Shown here piece by piece: positions 27,801 through 34,755 of a stretch of DNA of 35,612 nt. The DNA lies in NCBI GenBank assembly GCA_020048915.1, contig JAIFLU010000301.1, forward strand, positions 1 to 35,612, in the 5' to 3' direction. How positions within the stretch are numbered: position 1 is the first letter of the stretch; each line of letters opens with the position of its first letter. A program made the translations under genes and the position numbers. This DNA is from Bacteroidota bacterium. GTDB taxonomy: Bacteria; Bacteroidota; Bacteroidia; Bacteroidales; JAAUTT01. The notes under the pieces were generated by a model. The model worked only from the letters and a program-made list of their open reading frames with translations, had not been told where the DNA came from and did not search any database.

Positions 27801-28358
27801 CAGGAATTTTTTATGATTTAAATCTTCTGTTGAATAGCCTAAAATATCCGACCAGGCTTTATTGGTTTTTATAAAATTTCCATTCAAATCGGCAATACAT
27901 AAGAGGTCAAGGTTTATGGAAAAAAAACTTTCCAGTTCAGTTGATTGCTCTTTTTCTTTTGTTATGTCGATAAAGGTTGTTGAGAAGTAGAATTTTTCAG
28001 GGGAACTAACTTGTACTTTATACCATTTATTTAGCTGTTCAGAATATTCTTCAAATTCTTTTTCTACTCCGGTTAAGGCGACTTCGCCATAATATTCGAT
28101 CCAGTTAAATTCTCCCAGGGAAATTCCAGGTAAGACCTCAGTAACTTTTTTGTTGAGAATATCAGTGGCTTTTAAACCGGTTTGTTTTTCAAATGCTGGA
28201 TTAACTTCTAAAAATTCATAATCTACAATTTTTCCCTCAGTATCGAGAACAACTTTATGAAATGCATATCCATAGGAAGCATTCAAAATCGCTAGTTTGA
28301 AGTTTTCTGTTTTCATGTATAATTTCTTAAAAACATTCTTTACTGAAAGAACCTTCAT
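24888..28358 (-). CDS. Soluble PAS-rich hybrid histidine kinase (HisKA-HATPase-REC-REC-Hpt)
   Basis: Cytoplasmic hybrid sensor kinase of 1156 residues with no membrane segment. In order: four PAS-type domains (about 20-140, 145-255, 265-378, 385-510), each ending in a DIT-like PAC segment such as DITERIENE and DITEQKR. HisKA follows with phospho-acceptor His535 (ANMSHEIRTPLNGVIGF), then HATPase_c with the N, G1 and G2 boxes (LLSNAVKFTEKG, VRDTGIGI, FGGTGLGLTIANLL). Two receivers have Asp819 (IIVDYHMPYLDG) and Asp962 (IFMDIQMPELDG), and a C-terminal Hpt domain has His1105 (AHSMKGAALN). There is no DNA-binding or enzymatic output, so it must pass phosphate to another regulator. Met16 (MKTENFKLAILN) is an equally good start. 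It is upstream of the SusCD-phosphoesterase operon on the same strand, but a link between them is unproven. Confidence 0.92.
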   Translation of the reverse strand: MKVLSVKNVFKKLYMKTENFKLAILNASYGYAFHKVVLDTEGKIVDYEFLEVNPAFEKQTGLKATDILNKKVTEVLPGISLGEFNWIEYYGEVALTGVEKEFEEYSEQLNKWYKVQVSSPEKFYFSTTFIDITKEKEQSTELESFFSINLDLLCIADLNGNFIKTNKAWSDILGYSTEDLNHKKFLEFVHPDDIQATLDEMVKLGNQMQVLNFVNRYRCKDGTYKFIEWRSQPKGNLIYAAARDITERIENERTLRESEERYRLLFETAHEGIVVAQGTKLVYFNPKFEELTGYNASELSSFDFIYLIYEDDREFLLSKYKSRLAGEGAENKYEFRLLRKDKTIRWVEMNGARLEWNGIPATFNFMNDITEQKRIFTDLQASEEKYRLITEFASDTIWILNLALEKFTFISPTIYQLRGLTVDEALAETLEDALTPDSIIEVKKAIEKNIQLFLQDPEKPNYYLNEVQQPHKDGHIIWIEVSTKFRFNNNGEIEIVGVSRNIDERKKADAELKIAKEQAEAASKTKSEFLANMSHEIRTPLNGVIGFVDLLKNTPLSPVQHKYVENASISGNSLLGVINDILDFSKIEAGKLELDIIRTDVVELIGQSADIIKYQSATKDLELLLNIPPDMPRYAMVDPVRLKQILVNLLSNAVKFTEKGEIELKVSFSPNENSCGSYLFSVRDTGIGISREQQKILFKAFTQADTSTTRRFGGTGLGLTIANLLAEKMGGNIELFSEPEKGSTFFFTIEALFEDGEMQMPESIKKIKRILVIDDNSNNRLILEENFRYWGIEFTGCDNGFSSLKLIETSEPFDVIIVDYHMPYLDGLETIRMIRQILHRSPEHQPVILLHSSADDESIHDKCRKLGVRFNLTKPVKSEELLNCLQNLHFRSIPEWQEKKPVSPPANRTITILIVEDNEINMLLTKELVSKRLPDATIMEASSGKKAIKITKTNKPDLIFMDIQMPELDGLETTRKIRENEIQKGSHVPIIALTAGAIKGEKEKCFDAGMDDFISKPINAKTLNDILEKFLSSAKDYSPIEADVNKLINDSIHFDIKMVLEKVMNEQEVFERLLKLVREKIPFYIDSLYQAIEVGDNEEIKRYAHSMKGAALNMCFNKLAELAIELEDSTDTDPSKIRNLMDKIVQEWKEIQALIR

Positions 28359-28710
28359 TCGAGCAGAAGTTATTACTAAATTACTAAAATTAAGGGGAAA
28401 TGCAAAGAGCCATATTGAGGGAAGTAGATACAGGTATTATTTTTATAGAAGTTTTATAAAACACAGTATTACTTAGTTTGATCTGACTAGCTCTATCATC
28501 AAATAATTCATGGTTGTAGCAGTTAGAGTTTATTGCTTTTTATAACTTGATTGAGAAAAGGCTTTTTCATTTATAGTAACCATTTCAACCAACTGATTTT
28601 TTTTAGTATATAACAAATTATTAGAGATGTTAATCGAAAGTTTTAGCGCAATAATATGTCATATAAAACAGATTTATAAATACCTTACAATAACAAATTA
28701 AAAATTGAGT
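28359..28710. other. Divergent spacer between kinase and PepSY gene
   Basis: About 350 AT-rich bases between two divergently transcribed genes, so promoters for both should lie here. I see no exact TAnnTTTG element on either strand and no long repeat; a short weak hairpin (GAAAAGG with CTTTTTC near 28553-28568) is the only structure noticed. Confidence 0.3.
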
Positions 28711-29232
28711 ATGGAACAGAATGAAAAGAAACCGATTACCCGCGTTATGCGAGCTTTACATCGCGATATTGGCTTTTTTACCATTGGGTTGGTAATTATG
28801 TATGCTTTAAGCGGCATTGTGCTTATTTATCGCGATACCGAATTTTTGAAAAGCGAAAAAACAATCGAGCGAAAGCTTGCCATAAATTTGCCCATAGAAA
28901 ATTTGAGCAGGGAGCTTCATGTACGCGAAATAAAAGTTACCAAAACCGATGGTGAAACACTCTATTTTGAAAATGGTACTTACAACAAGGCAACCGGAAT
29001 GGCTGTTTATACTACAAAAGATGTTATTTTTCCATTTAATAAATTCAACAGTTTACATAAGGCTGGTAGTAGGGGAGTAACTCATTGGTTTACAACTATT
29101 TTTGGTATTACATTGTTCTTTTTGGCCATATCGTCTTTTTGGATGTTTAAATCAGGGACACGATTATTTAAACGAGGAATTTATATAGCTTTTGCTGGGG
29201 TAGTTTTCACTATAGTTCTGTTATTTTTTTAA
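28711..29232 (+). CDS. Short PepSY-associated transmembrane protein
   Basis: The 173-residue inner-membrane protein resembles the PepSY-associated TM helix family. ATG at 28711 is preferred to the TTG at 28705. The first membrane helix (about 20-41, FFTIGLVIMYALSGIVLIY) follows a basic stretch with His17 (RALHRDIGF). A small periplasmic-type domain of about 85 residues follows (YFENGTYNKATGMAVYTT), then a pair of helices (about 126-145 and 151-172). His115 in NKFNSLHKAG fits the histidines often seen in heme- or iron-associated members. It is short compared with the 350-500-residue iron-uptake PepSY proteins. Function is unknown; a role in cation or redox handling is a guess from the family. 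It stands alone, with a hairpin terminator 79 bases after its stop. Confidence 0.75.
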   Translation: MEQNEKKPITRVMRALHRDIGFFTIGLVIMYALSGIVLIYRDTEFLKSEKTIERKLAINLPIENLSRELHVREIKVTKTDGETLYFENGTYNKATGMAVYTTKDVIFPFNKFNSLHKAGSRGVTHWFTTIFGITLFFLAISSFWMFKSGTRLFKRGIYIAFAGVVFTIVLLFF

Positions 29233-29735
29233 ATAGGGTTTACTGATGCTATTTTTTAATGCCTCCCTGTCTGTTTTATTGGTTTAATATTGTTATTTGA
29301 TTTAGTAATTGAGCTGGAATGTATTCTACCATGTTCCGGCTCTTTTGGCTATTGTCAATTTGTTTGATAAACGCAGTTGATTGATATAAATCATTTATTT
29401 CAGGTGAGCGAAGACCAATTTATAAACTGGTTGGGTCATACTTCGGAAACCATGCATTATTTTTAATGGAAGTTTATGATAGTATTTTGGAGGATAAAGG
29501 AGAAATTGAACAGGTTATTATAAAAATTGTTTGCGTTAATATGAATTGAATTTATAGACCCCTTTCTTTCTTCCTGATTTACTTTTTCATACAAAAAAAA
29601 GGACTGAAATGATATTATTTATCCTCTATAAATACATATTACTTTGATAATGAATTTATAGAATATGTCGAAGGAAGAATTATTTTTTCATAAGTATTAC
29701 CTGCGCTAAGTATTTTGGTTCTTCATTTTGATAAT
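29233..29735. other. AT-rich spacer between PepSY gene and protease promoter
   Basis: Apart from the terminator at 29311-29346 I see no gene here. A 20-codon frame near 29405-29464 (encoding VSEDQFINWLGHTSET) and a 27-codon frame at 29465-29548 read like fragments of protein but are too short and are separated by a stop; they may be a decayed gene or chance. Confidence 0.35.
29311..29346 (+). terminator. Rho-independent terminator of the PepSY gene
   Basis: GAGCTGGAA (29311-29319) pairs with TTCCGGCTC (29334-29342) with one G-U wobble, extended inward by weak pairs, and is followed directly by TTTT. It is G+C-richer than its surroundings. Confidence 0.75.
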
Positions 29736-29753
29736 AAATATCGATCGATATTT
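29736..29753. promoter_or_regulatory. 18-base perfect palindrome, operator candidate
   Basis: AAATATCGATCGATATTT reads the same on both strands. It ends 6 bases before the -33 element of the predicted promoter of the tricorn-like protease gene, a position suited to a dimeric regulator. Confidence 0.45.
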
Positions 29754-29759
29754 TACAGA

Positions 29760-29789
29760 TTGGGTAATATCGAAACAGCTTTAATTTTG
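29760..29789 (+). promoter_or_regulatory. Bacteroidota-type promoter for the tricorn-like protease
   Basis: TTG at 29760-29762 is followed after 19 bases by TAATTTTG at 29782-29789, an exact match to the Bacteroidota primary sigma consensus TTG-N19-21-TAnnTTTG. Transcription from about 29796 would give a leader of about 115 bases. Confidence 0.6.
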
Positions 29790-29911
29790 TTTAGAAGGTG
29801 ATTATTTCAGCATGAAATGGAAATTTCGGAGCTAATTGCACTGAAATAGCAGAATATCTCTAAATTAGTGTCACCAATAATCGTAAAAACTATTAAACAA
29901 ATTCCATAAAA

Positions 29912-32900
29912 ATGCAACGACTTAAATTTTTTGCTTTTGTATTCTGCAGTCTGGTATTTAGGATGGCTGTGAACGCCCAGGACGAAGCCAGGCTGATGCG
30001 TTTCCCCGATATAAATAAAAACCTTGTTGCCTTTGTATATGCCGGCGATATTTGGTCGGTTGAGGCCAACGGAGGGGAAGCACGGCGTTTAACTTCCCAT
30101 TCGGGACTTGAACTATTCCCGAAGATTTCACCCGATGGAAAATGGATTGCTTTTTCGGGCGAATATTCCGGAAGTCGGCAAATTTTTGTAATCCCCTCTA
30201 ATGGTGGATCTCCAAGGCAACTTACATTCTATAATTCAGTAGGGGTGATGCCTCCCCGGGGAGGATACGACCATGTGGTGCTTGATTGGACATCCGACAG
30301 TAAAAATATTCTGATCCGGGGCAATCGTACCCCTTTTGGCGATCGAAACGGTAAATATTTTCTGGTTAGTATAGACGGAGGGTTGGAAAAACCGTTGCCT
30401 ATTGTGAATGGTGGCTTCGCAGCGTTGTCGCCCGATGATAGAAAAATTTGTTTTACACCAGTCGATCGCGAGTTTCGAACCTGGAAACGTTACAAAGGCG
30501 GTCGTGCATCCGATTTATGGATTTATGATTTGGAAAAGAATACATCAGAGCAGATTACCGATTTCAAAGGAACTGACCAAATTCCAACCTGGTTTGGCGA
30601 CAACATTTATTTTGCTTCCGACCGCGATCTGAAATTAAATATCTATCAATACAATATTGTTAGCAAAACACTGAAGCAACTCACAACTCATGCTGACTTT
30701 GATTGTATGTGGCCTTCAGGTGAAAACGGACAAATGATATTCGAAAACGGCGGATTTCTTTATAAGCTAAATCTCCAGACCGGCAGAGAGGAAAAAGTAA
30801 ATGTCCACATTCACTTCGATAACCAGAACATTGTACCATACTATAAAAATGTAAAGGATTTTGTTGAAAGTTTCGAAGTCTCACCAACAGCTAAGCGGGC
30901 TTTGATATCTGCACGGGGAGACATATTCTCCCTACCAGCAGAAAACGGTTCCACCTACAATCTGACAAATACTCAGGGTATTCGCGAAATATATCCACGC
31001 TGGTCTTCCGACGGGAAGTACATTTCGTATTATTCGGATGCTTCGGGTGAATACGAGATTTATTTGCTCGAAAATAAAAAGGGAGCAACTCCCCGGCAAC
31101 TTACTACTGGATCTACTGCCTGGAAATACGAAACAGAATGGTCACCTAATAACAAGTATTTGCTTTATTTCGACCGCACCCTGCAATTGAAACTGGTGGA
31201 TGTTGAAACGGGGAAAACTACTGTAATTACCCATGCCAATCGCAGCGAAATTCGTGCATATTCGTTTTCTCCTGACTCCAAATGGATTACTTATACAAAA
31301 GAAGGCGTGAATGGTCTTTCGGCTGTATGGGTGTACAATCTTGAATCAGCTCAGAATCATCAGGTCACCGATGATTCTTTTAATGATGGTTCTCCTGTAT
31401 TTTCGACCGACGGCAAATACATTTATTTTGTTTCGGATCGCAGTTTTAATCTTGATTTTTCAAGTTTTGAATTTAATTACTTGTATAACAAATCTACCCG
31501 AATCTATGCCATTGCGCTAAAAGCGGATTGTCCTAAACTCTTCGAGGACAAAAACGACTTTGAACCAGTGAAGGAAGCCGAAAAACTAAAAGTTGAACCT
31601 AAAAAAGAAGATAAGGTAAAACCTGAAGTGAAAGCAGCATCGAAGGAATTGGTCAATGTTCAGATTGATTTTGAAGGGATCAATTCCCGAATTACAGCGT
31701 TCCCCATAAATTCAGGCAATTATGGCAACCTGGTGGCTGTTGAAGGGGGTATAATGTATATTACTGAGGATTCACTACACAAATTTAATATTAGTGAAAA
31801 AAAGGACGAAACTTTGATGAGTAATGTGAATCAGGCAATTTTAAGTGCAGATGGCAAAATGTTTATGTATCATTCCGGGAGAGATTTTGGAATCGCAAAA
31901 CTGACGCCCGGACAAAAACCGGGAACAGGTAAACTGAATTTAGAAGACCTGATGATGAAAATAGATCCGAAGAAGGAATGGGCGCAGATTTATGCGGATG
32001 GATGGCGCATTTTTCGCGACTATTTTTATGTAAGTAATATACACAATGTCGATTGGAAAGGTATTCGGGAGCGTTACAATCCACTTGTTAAGTATGTAAG
32101 CCACCGGGCAGATCTGGACTATATTCTCGGTGAAATAGTTTCGGAAACCAACACAGGTCATACGTATGTGAATTGGGGCGATTTTGAGCAAGTGAAACGG
32201 ATCAATACCGGATTATTGGGAGCGGAATTACAAGCAGATCCAACTTCAGGAACTTATAAAATTGCAAAAATATACCCGGGCGAAAACTGGAATGACTCCC
32301 GCCGTTCGCCGCTTACTGAACAAGGGGTGAATGTGAAGGAGGGAGATTATCTTATTGCTGTCAATGGAGTGGATTTAAATACATCCATAAATCCATACGA
32401 ATTGCTTGAAAATACGGTTGGGAAAACTGTTGAAATTTCGGTCAATTCCAAACCGGAAACTGCTGGTTCAAAAACGTATACTATCCGCCCCATAGCCAGC
32501 GAATTGGAGTTGCTTTACCTTTCATGGGTAAACGAACGCCGTGCCATGGTCGATAAACTTTCAGACGGAAAAATAGGCTATATTCATGTTCCCAACACCG
32601 CTGTTGAAGGTAACCGCGAGTTGCACAGCGGAATGTATGCTTACAATGAAAAAGAAGCCCTTATTATTGATGATCGCTATAATGGGGGAGGTTTTATCCC
32701 GGATGTCATGGCCGATCTGCTCGACCGAAAAACACTAAGTTACTGGCACCGAAATGGATTGTCATCTATGAAATCACCAGATGTGGCTCATAACGGTCCA
32801 AAAGTGATGCTAACCAATGGTTATTCTTCCTCAGGGGGCGATGCATTTCCATATTACTTCCGTAAAAAAGGCCTCGGAAAAATAATTGGAACCCGAACCT

Positions 32901-33190
32901 GGGGTGGGTTGGTTGGTATGTCGGGCAATGCTGGCTTGGTAGATGGGGGGTACATTGCTGTTCCTCAATTCGGAATTTATGACGAAAATGAACAATGGAT
33001 TATCGAAGGTGTGGGTGTTTCTCCTGATATTGAAGTGGTTGACCGGCCGGAGCAACTGGCCAAAGGAATTGATCCTTGTATCAAAAAAGCAGTGGAAGTA
33101 TTGTTAAAAGAGCTTCAGGATAAGCCGGTTAAAAAAATAAACCCTCCGGTTGCTCCCGATCGTTCCCAATGGAACGAGCAAATGAATTAG
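29912..33190 (+). CDS. Exported tricorn-like S41-family protease
   Basis: Large exported peptidase of 1092 residues resembling tricorn protease homologues. Signal peptide about 1-23 (ending VNAQ). The N-terminal half is two WD40-like/PD40 propellers; repeats include ISPDGKWIAFSGE, SSDGKYISYYSDASGEY and FSPDSKWITYTKE. A Lys/Glu-rich linker (about 555-585) precedes a helical region, a PDZ domain (about 765-850, VKEGDYLIAVNGVDL) and the S41 catalytic part. There, GKIGYIHVPN, DDRYNGGGFIPD and NGYSSSGGDAF are seen, with Ser974 the likely nucleophile and Asp977 nearby. The family trims oligopeptides; here it would act in the periplasm or at the surface. It is a single-gene unit: own promoter and palindrome upstream, own hairpin downstream. 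Confidence 0.93.
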   Translation: MQRLKFFAFVFCSLVFRMAVNAQDEARLMRFPDINKNLVAFVYAGDIWSVEANGGEARRLTSHSGLELFPKISPDGKWIAFSGEYSGSRQIFVIPSNGGSPRQLTFYNSVGVMPPRGGYDHVVLDWTSDSKNILIRGNRTPFGDRNGKYFLVSIDGGLEKPLPIVNGGFAALSPDDRKICFTPVDREFRTWKRYKGGRASDLWIYDLEKNTSEQITDFKGTDQIPTWFGDNIYFASDRDLKLNIYQYNIVSKTLKQLTTHADFDCMWPSGENGQMIFENGGFLYKLNLQTGREEKVNVHIHFDNQNIVPYYKNVKDFVESFEVSPTAKRALISARGDIFSLPAENGSTYNLTNTQGIREIYPRWSSDGKYISYYSDASGEYEIYLLENKKGATPRQLTTGSTAWKYETEWSPNNKYLLYFDRTLQLKLVDVETGKTTVITHANRSEIRAYSFSPDSKWITYTKEGVNGLSAVWVYNLESAQNHQVTDDSFNDGSPVFSTDGKYIYFVSDRSFNLDFSSFEFNYLYNKSTRIYAIALKADCPKLFEDKNDFEPVKEAEKLKVEPKKEDKVKPEVKAASKELVNVQIDFEGINSRITAFPINSGNYGNLVAVEGGIMYITEDSLHKFNISEKKDETLMSNVNQAILSADGKMFMYHSGRDFGIAKLTPGQKPGTGKLNLEDLMMKIDPKKEWAQIYADGWRIFRDYFYVSNIHNVDWKGIRERYNPLVKYVSHRADLDYILGEIVSETNTGHTYVNWGDFEQVKRINTGLLGAELQADPTSGTYKIAKIYPGENWNDSRRSPLTEQGVNVKEGDYLIAVNGVDLNTSINPYELLENTVGKTVEISVNSKPETAGSKTYTIRPIASELELLYLSWVNERRAMVDKLSDGKIGYIHVPNTAVEGNRELHSGMYAYNEKEALIIDDRYNGGGFIPDVMADLLDRKTLSYWHRNGLSSMKSPDVAHNGPKVMLTNGYSSSGGDAFPYYFRKKGLGKIIGTRTWGGLVGMSGNAGLVDGGYIAVPQFGIYDENEQWIIEGVGVSPDIEVVDRPEQLAKGIDPCIKKAVEVLLKELQDKPVKKINPPVAPDRSQWNEQMN

Positions 33191-33202
33191 ACCTATTGAA
33201 TT

Positions 33203-33255
33203 TTAAAATAAAAATGTAAGTAACAAAGAAGTAGTGACCTGCATTTTTATTTTAA
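33203..33255 (+). terminator. AT-rich hairpin after the protease gene
   Basis: TTAAAATAAAAATG (33203-33216) and CATTTTTATTTTAA (33242-33255) are perfect reverse complements over 14 bases around a 25-base loop, starting 13 bases after the stop. The second arm is itself T-rich, so it can act as a terminator. Confidence 0.65.
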
Positions 33256-33310
33256 TGACTATCAACAAAAATTAATAAATTAGTAGAAATTGCAGATAGC
33301 CATATTTGAT

Positions 33311-33437
33311 GCGAGGCGAAGCCTTAAAAACTGATTCCTTTAAGACGGCGCGCCGATCAAGAGAAGGCGACACAGGAGCCGGATCGCGTTCGCGCCGTCA
33401 AAGAGTTTTTGGTTACTTTTGGCTCTCCAAAAGTGAC
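33311..33437. repeat. GC-rich palindromic repeat island
   Basis: Three nested or adjacent inverted repeats occur in order: GGCGAAGCC (33315-33323); GACGGCGCG (33344-33352) with CGCGCCGTC (33391-33399), perfect over 9 bases around 38 bases; and GTTACTTTTGG (33412-33422) with CCAAAAGTGAC (33427-33437), one wobble. The block is far richer in G+C than the surrounding AT-rich spacer. I recall similar ...TTTTTGGTTACTTTTGGC... segments as dispersed intergenic repeats in Bacteroidota genomes, but only one copy is present in this window. It encodes no protein. Confidence 0.6.
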
Positions 33438-33516
33438 AGAAAAGAAATATAAATAGTTGTTTAATTTCATTTTTAAGAGCAATGTTAATATTTCCTGATA
33501 GTAATTTTAAATACTA

Positions 33517-33524
33517 TATTTTTG
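33517..33524 (+). promoter_or_regulatory. -7 element upstream of small membrane protein
   Basis: TATTTTTG matches TAnnTTTG exactly, 75 bases before the ATG at 33600. No good TTG lies 19-21 bases further up, so support is partial. Confidence 0.3.
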
Positions 33525-33599
33525 TCCGGCAATCTTCTATTTCATTCTAATTTCTCTCAAACTATTCAAATTATTCTGGTTCAAAAGAAATAGACTATA

Positions 33600-33986
33600 A
33601 TGAGAAACAAATTTTATAATAGTACAATTTATATCTTTCTAGTAATAATCGGAATTATATTGATTTATAGAACTATATTCTTTTCTGATAAATTATTTGT
33701 CAAACTTGCCGATTTAGTAATTTTTTTTGGTTGCATAAGTGCTTTGATCAGGTCGTTAACTCTGGAAAACTATTTACTAATTCTTGATAAAAAGCAGAAA
33801 ATAAATCTTTTCCAGCATATGAAAGGATTGGTTTTAAACTTGAAAAAGGCTCTTACTTTGTTAGCACTAATCAAGCCTATTTTCGAAAAAGGTGAATTTG
33901 AAAAAGAAAGGAAACAGATAAACCTAATTACTTATTTAACATATATCTTGATTGTTAGTTCGGTTATAATAATGAACATCGACTAA
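33600..33986 (+). CDS. Small hypothetical membrane protein
   Basis: I do not recognise this 128-residue protein. It has two membrane helices near the N-terminus (about 9-28, IYIFLVIIGIILIYRTIFF, and 37-52, LVIFFGCISALIRSL), a basic amphipathic middle (about 60-105, rich in Lys, Leu and Glu) and a third helix at the C-terminus (about 109-126). It is AT-rich in codon use, like the flanking spacer. A plausible -7 element lies upstream. It stands alone on the + strand, 193 bases before the next gene. It may be a lineage-specific protein; that it is coding at all rests on the open frame and sensible hydrophobic pattern. Confidence 0.55.
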   Translation: MRNKFYNSTIYIFLVIIGIILIYRTIFFSDKLFVKLADLVIFFGCISALIRSLTLENYLLILDKKQKINLFQHMKGLVLNLKKALTLLALIKPIFEKGEFEKERKQINLITYLTYILIVSSVIIMNID

Positions 33987-34179
33987 GGCTGCTTACCAAT
34001 TTAACAGAAATAATTCATTGCAAAGGGATTGATAGCTCGGAACCTTTTCGGGTTAGAATATTGGTTTTTCTTCCAAGTCTTTGTAATATTATCCTTTTTA
34101 TTTCGTCTATAACTGTATTTACTACATTATATAAATGCCCTCGGGTCGTTAATTTTAAGTTTAATTTAATAATAATACT

Positions 34180-34755
34180 GTGAGGCTCATTATTCTAATA
34201 CTTTTCATAGCCGGCACAAGTGGTTTTGTCCATACCACCTGCGCCCAAAGCAAAACCATTGCTAAATGGACAGAAAACAAACCCGGAATGCAAACCTTTT
34301 GTTTTTATCCTACTACGTTGCGCATGGTAAATGTGAAAAAAGATACCCTTTTCAACCAAATTACCCGGGATATAAAGAAACTGAAACTGGTAATGGTAGA
34401 TATAACCAAAACACCGTTTCCAAAATCGGAGCTTTCGAAAATGAAGTTGGGCATTAAAGCCGAATCGTACCAGGATATGCTCCAAATTCAACAGGGAAAA
34501 GATTTTTTTTACCTATTTGTAAAAGAGAAAAATGCCAAACCGGTTGGAATTGCCGGGATAATCTCTTCGGACCAACAGCTTATTTTAGTTGATCTCAAAG
34601 GCTACATTTCGCCGGCTACCATTCAGCAATTGATTAGTGGAAAGTTAAATCTTGGTCCGCTTACTAAAATAATGGACATGACCGGGGCTGGGAAGGATAA
34701 AAAAGATCAACAGAAAAAAAATAATAAACCCGATCGCGATGGAAAAGATTCTTGA
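34180..34755 (+). CDS. DUF4252-like exported protein
   Basis: Exported protein of 191 residues that starts with GTG at 34180; no ATG lies closer and the signal peptide (about 1-22, ending TTCAQ) follows at once. The mature part resembles DUF4252 proteins of Bacteroidota: an alpha/beta pattern including DITRDIKKLKLVMVDI-like segments, KDFFYLFVKEKN and QLILVDLKGYISPATIQQLI. The C-terminal 25 residues are a highly charged Lys/Asp tail. Role unknown. Its last 17 bases overlap the start of the ABC ATPase in another frame, so the two are cotranscribed and probably translationally coupled, hinting at a shared role in export or the envelope. Confidence 0.65.
   Translation: MRLIILILFIAGTSGFVHTTCAQSKTIAKWTENKPGMQTFCFYPTTLRMVNVKKDTLFNQITRDIKKLKLVMVDITKTPFPKSELSKMKLGIKAESYQDMLQIQQGKDFFYLFVKEKNAKPVGIAGIISSDQQLILVDLKGYISPATIQQLISGKLNLGPLTKIMDMTGAGKDKKDQQKKNNKPDRDGKDS

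Noticed and set aside
24888..28358. PUL-type hybrid two-component regulator
   Set aside because: It lacks a periplasmic propeller/Y_Y_Y sensor, membrane helices and an AraC-type DNA-binding end, so it is not of that class.
29405..29548. Protein-like fragments in the spacer before the protease
   Set aside because: Frames of 20 and 27 codons separated by a stop, with no similarity I recognise; noted only in the spacer entry.
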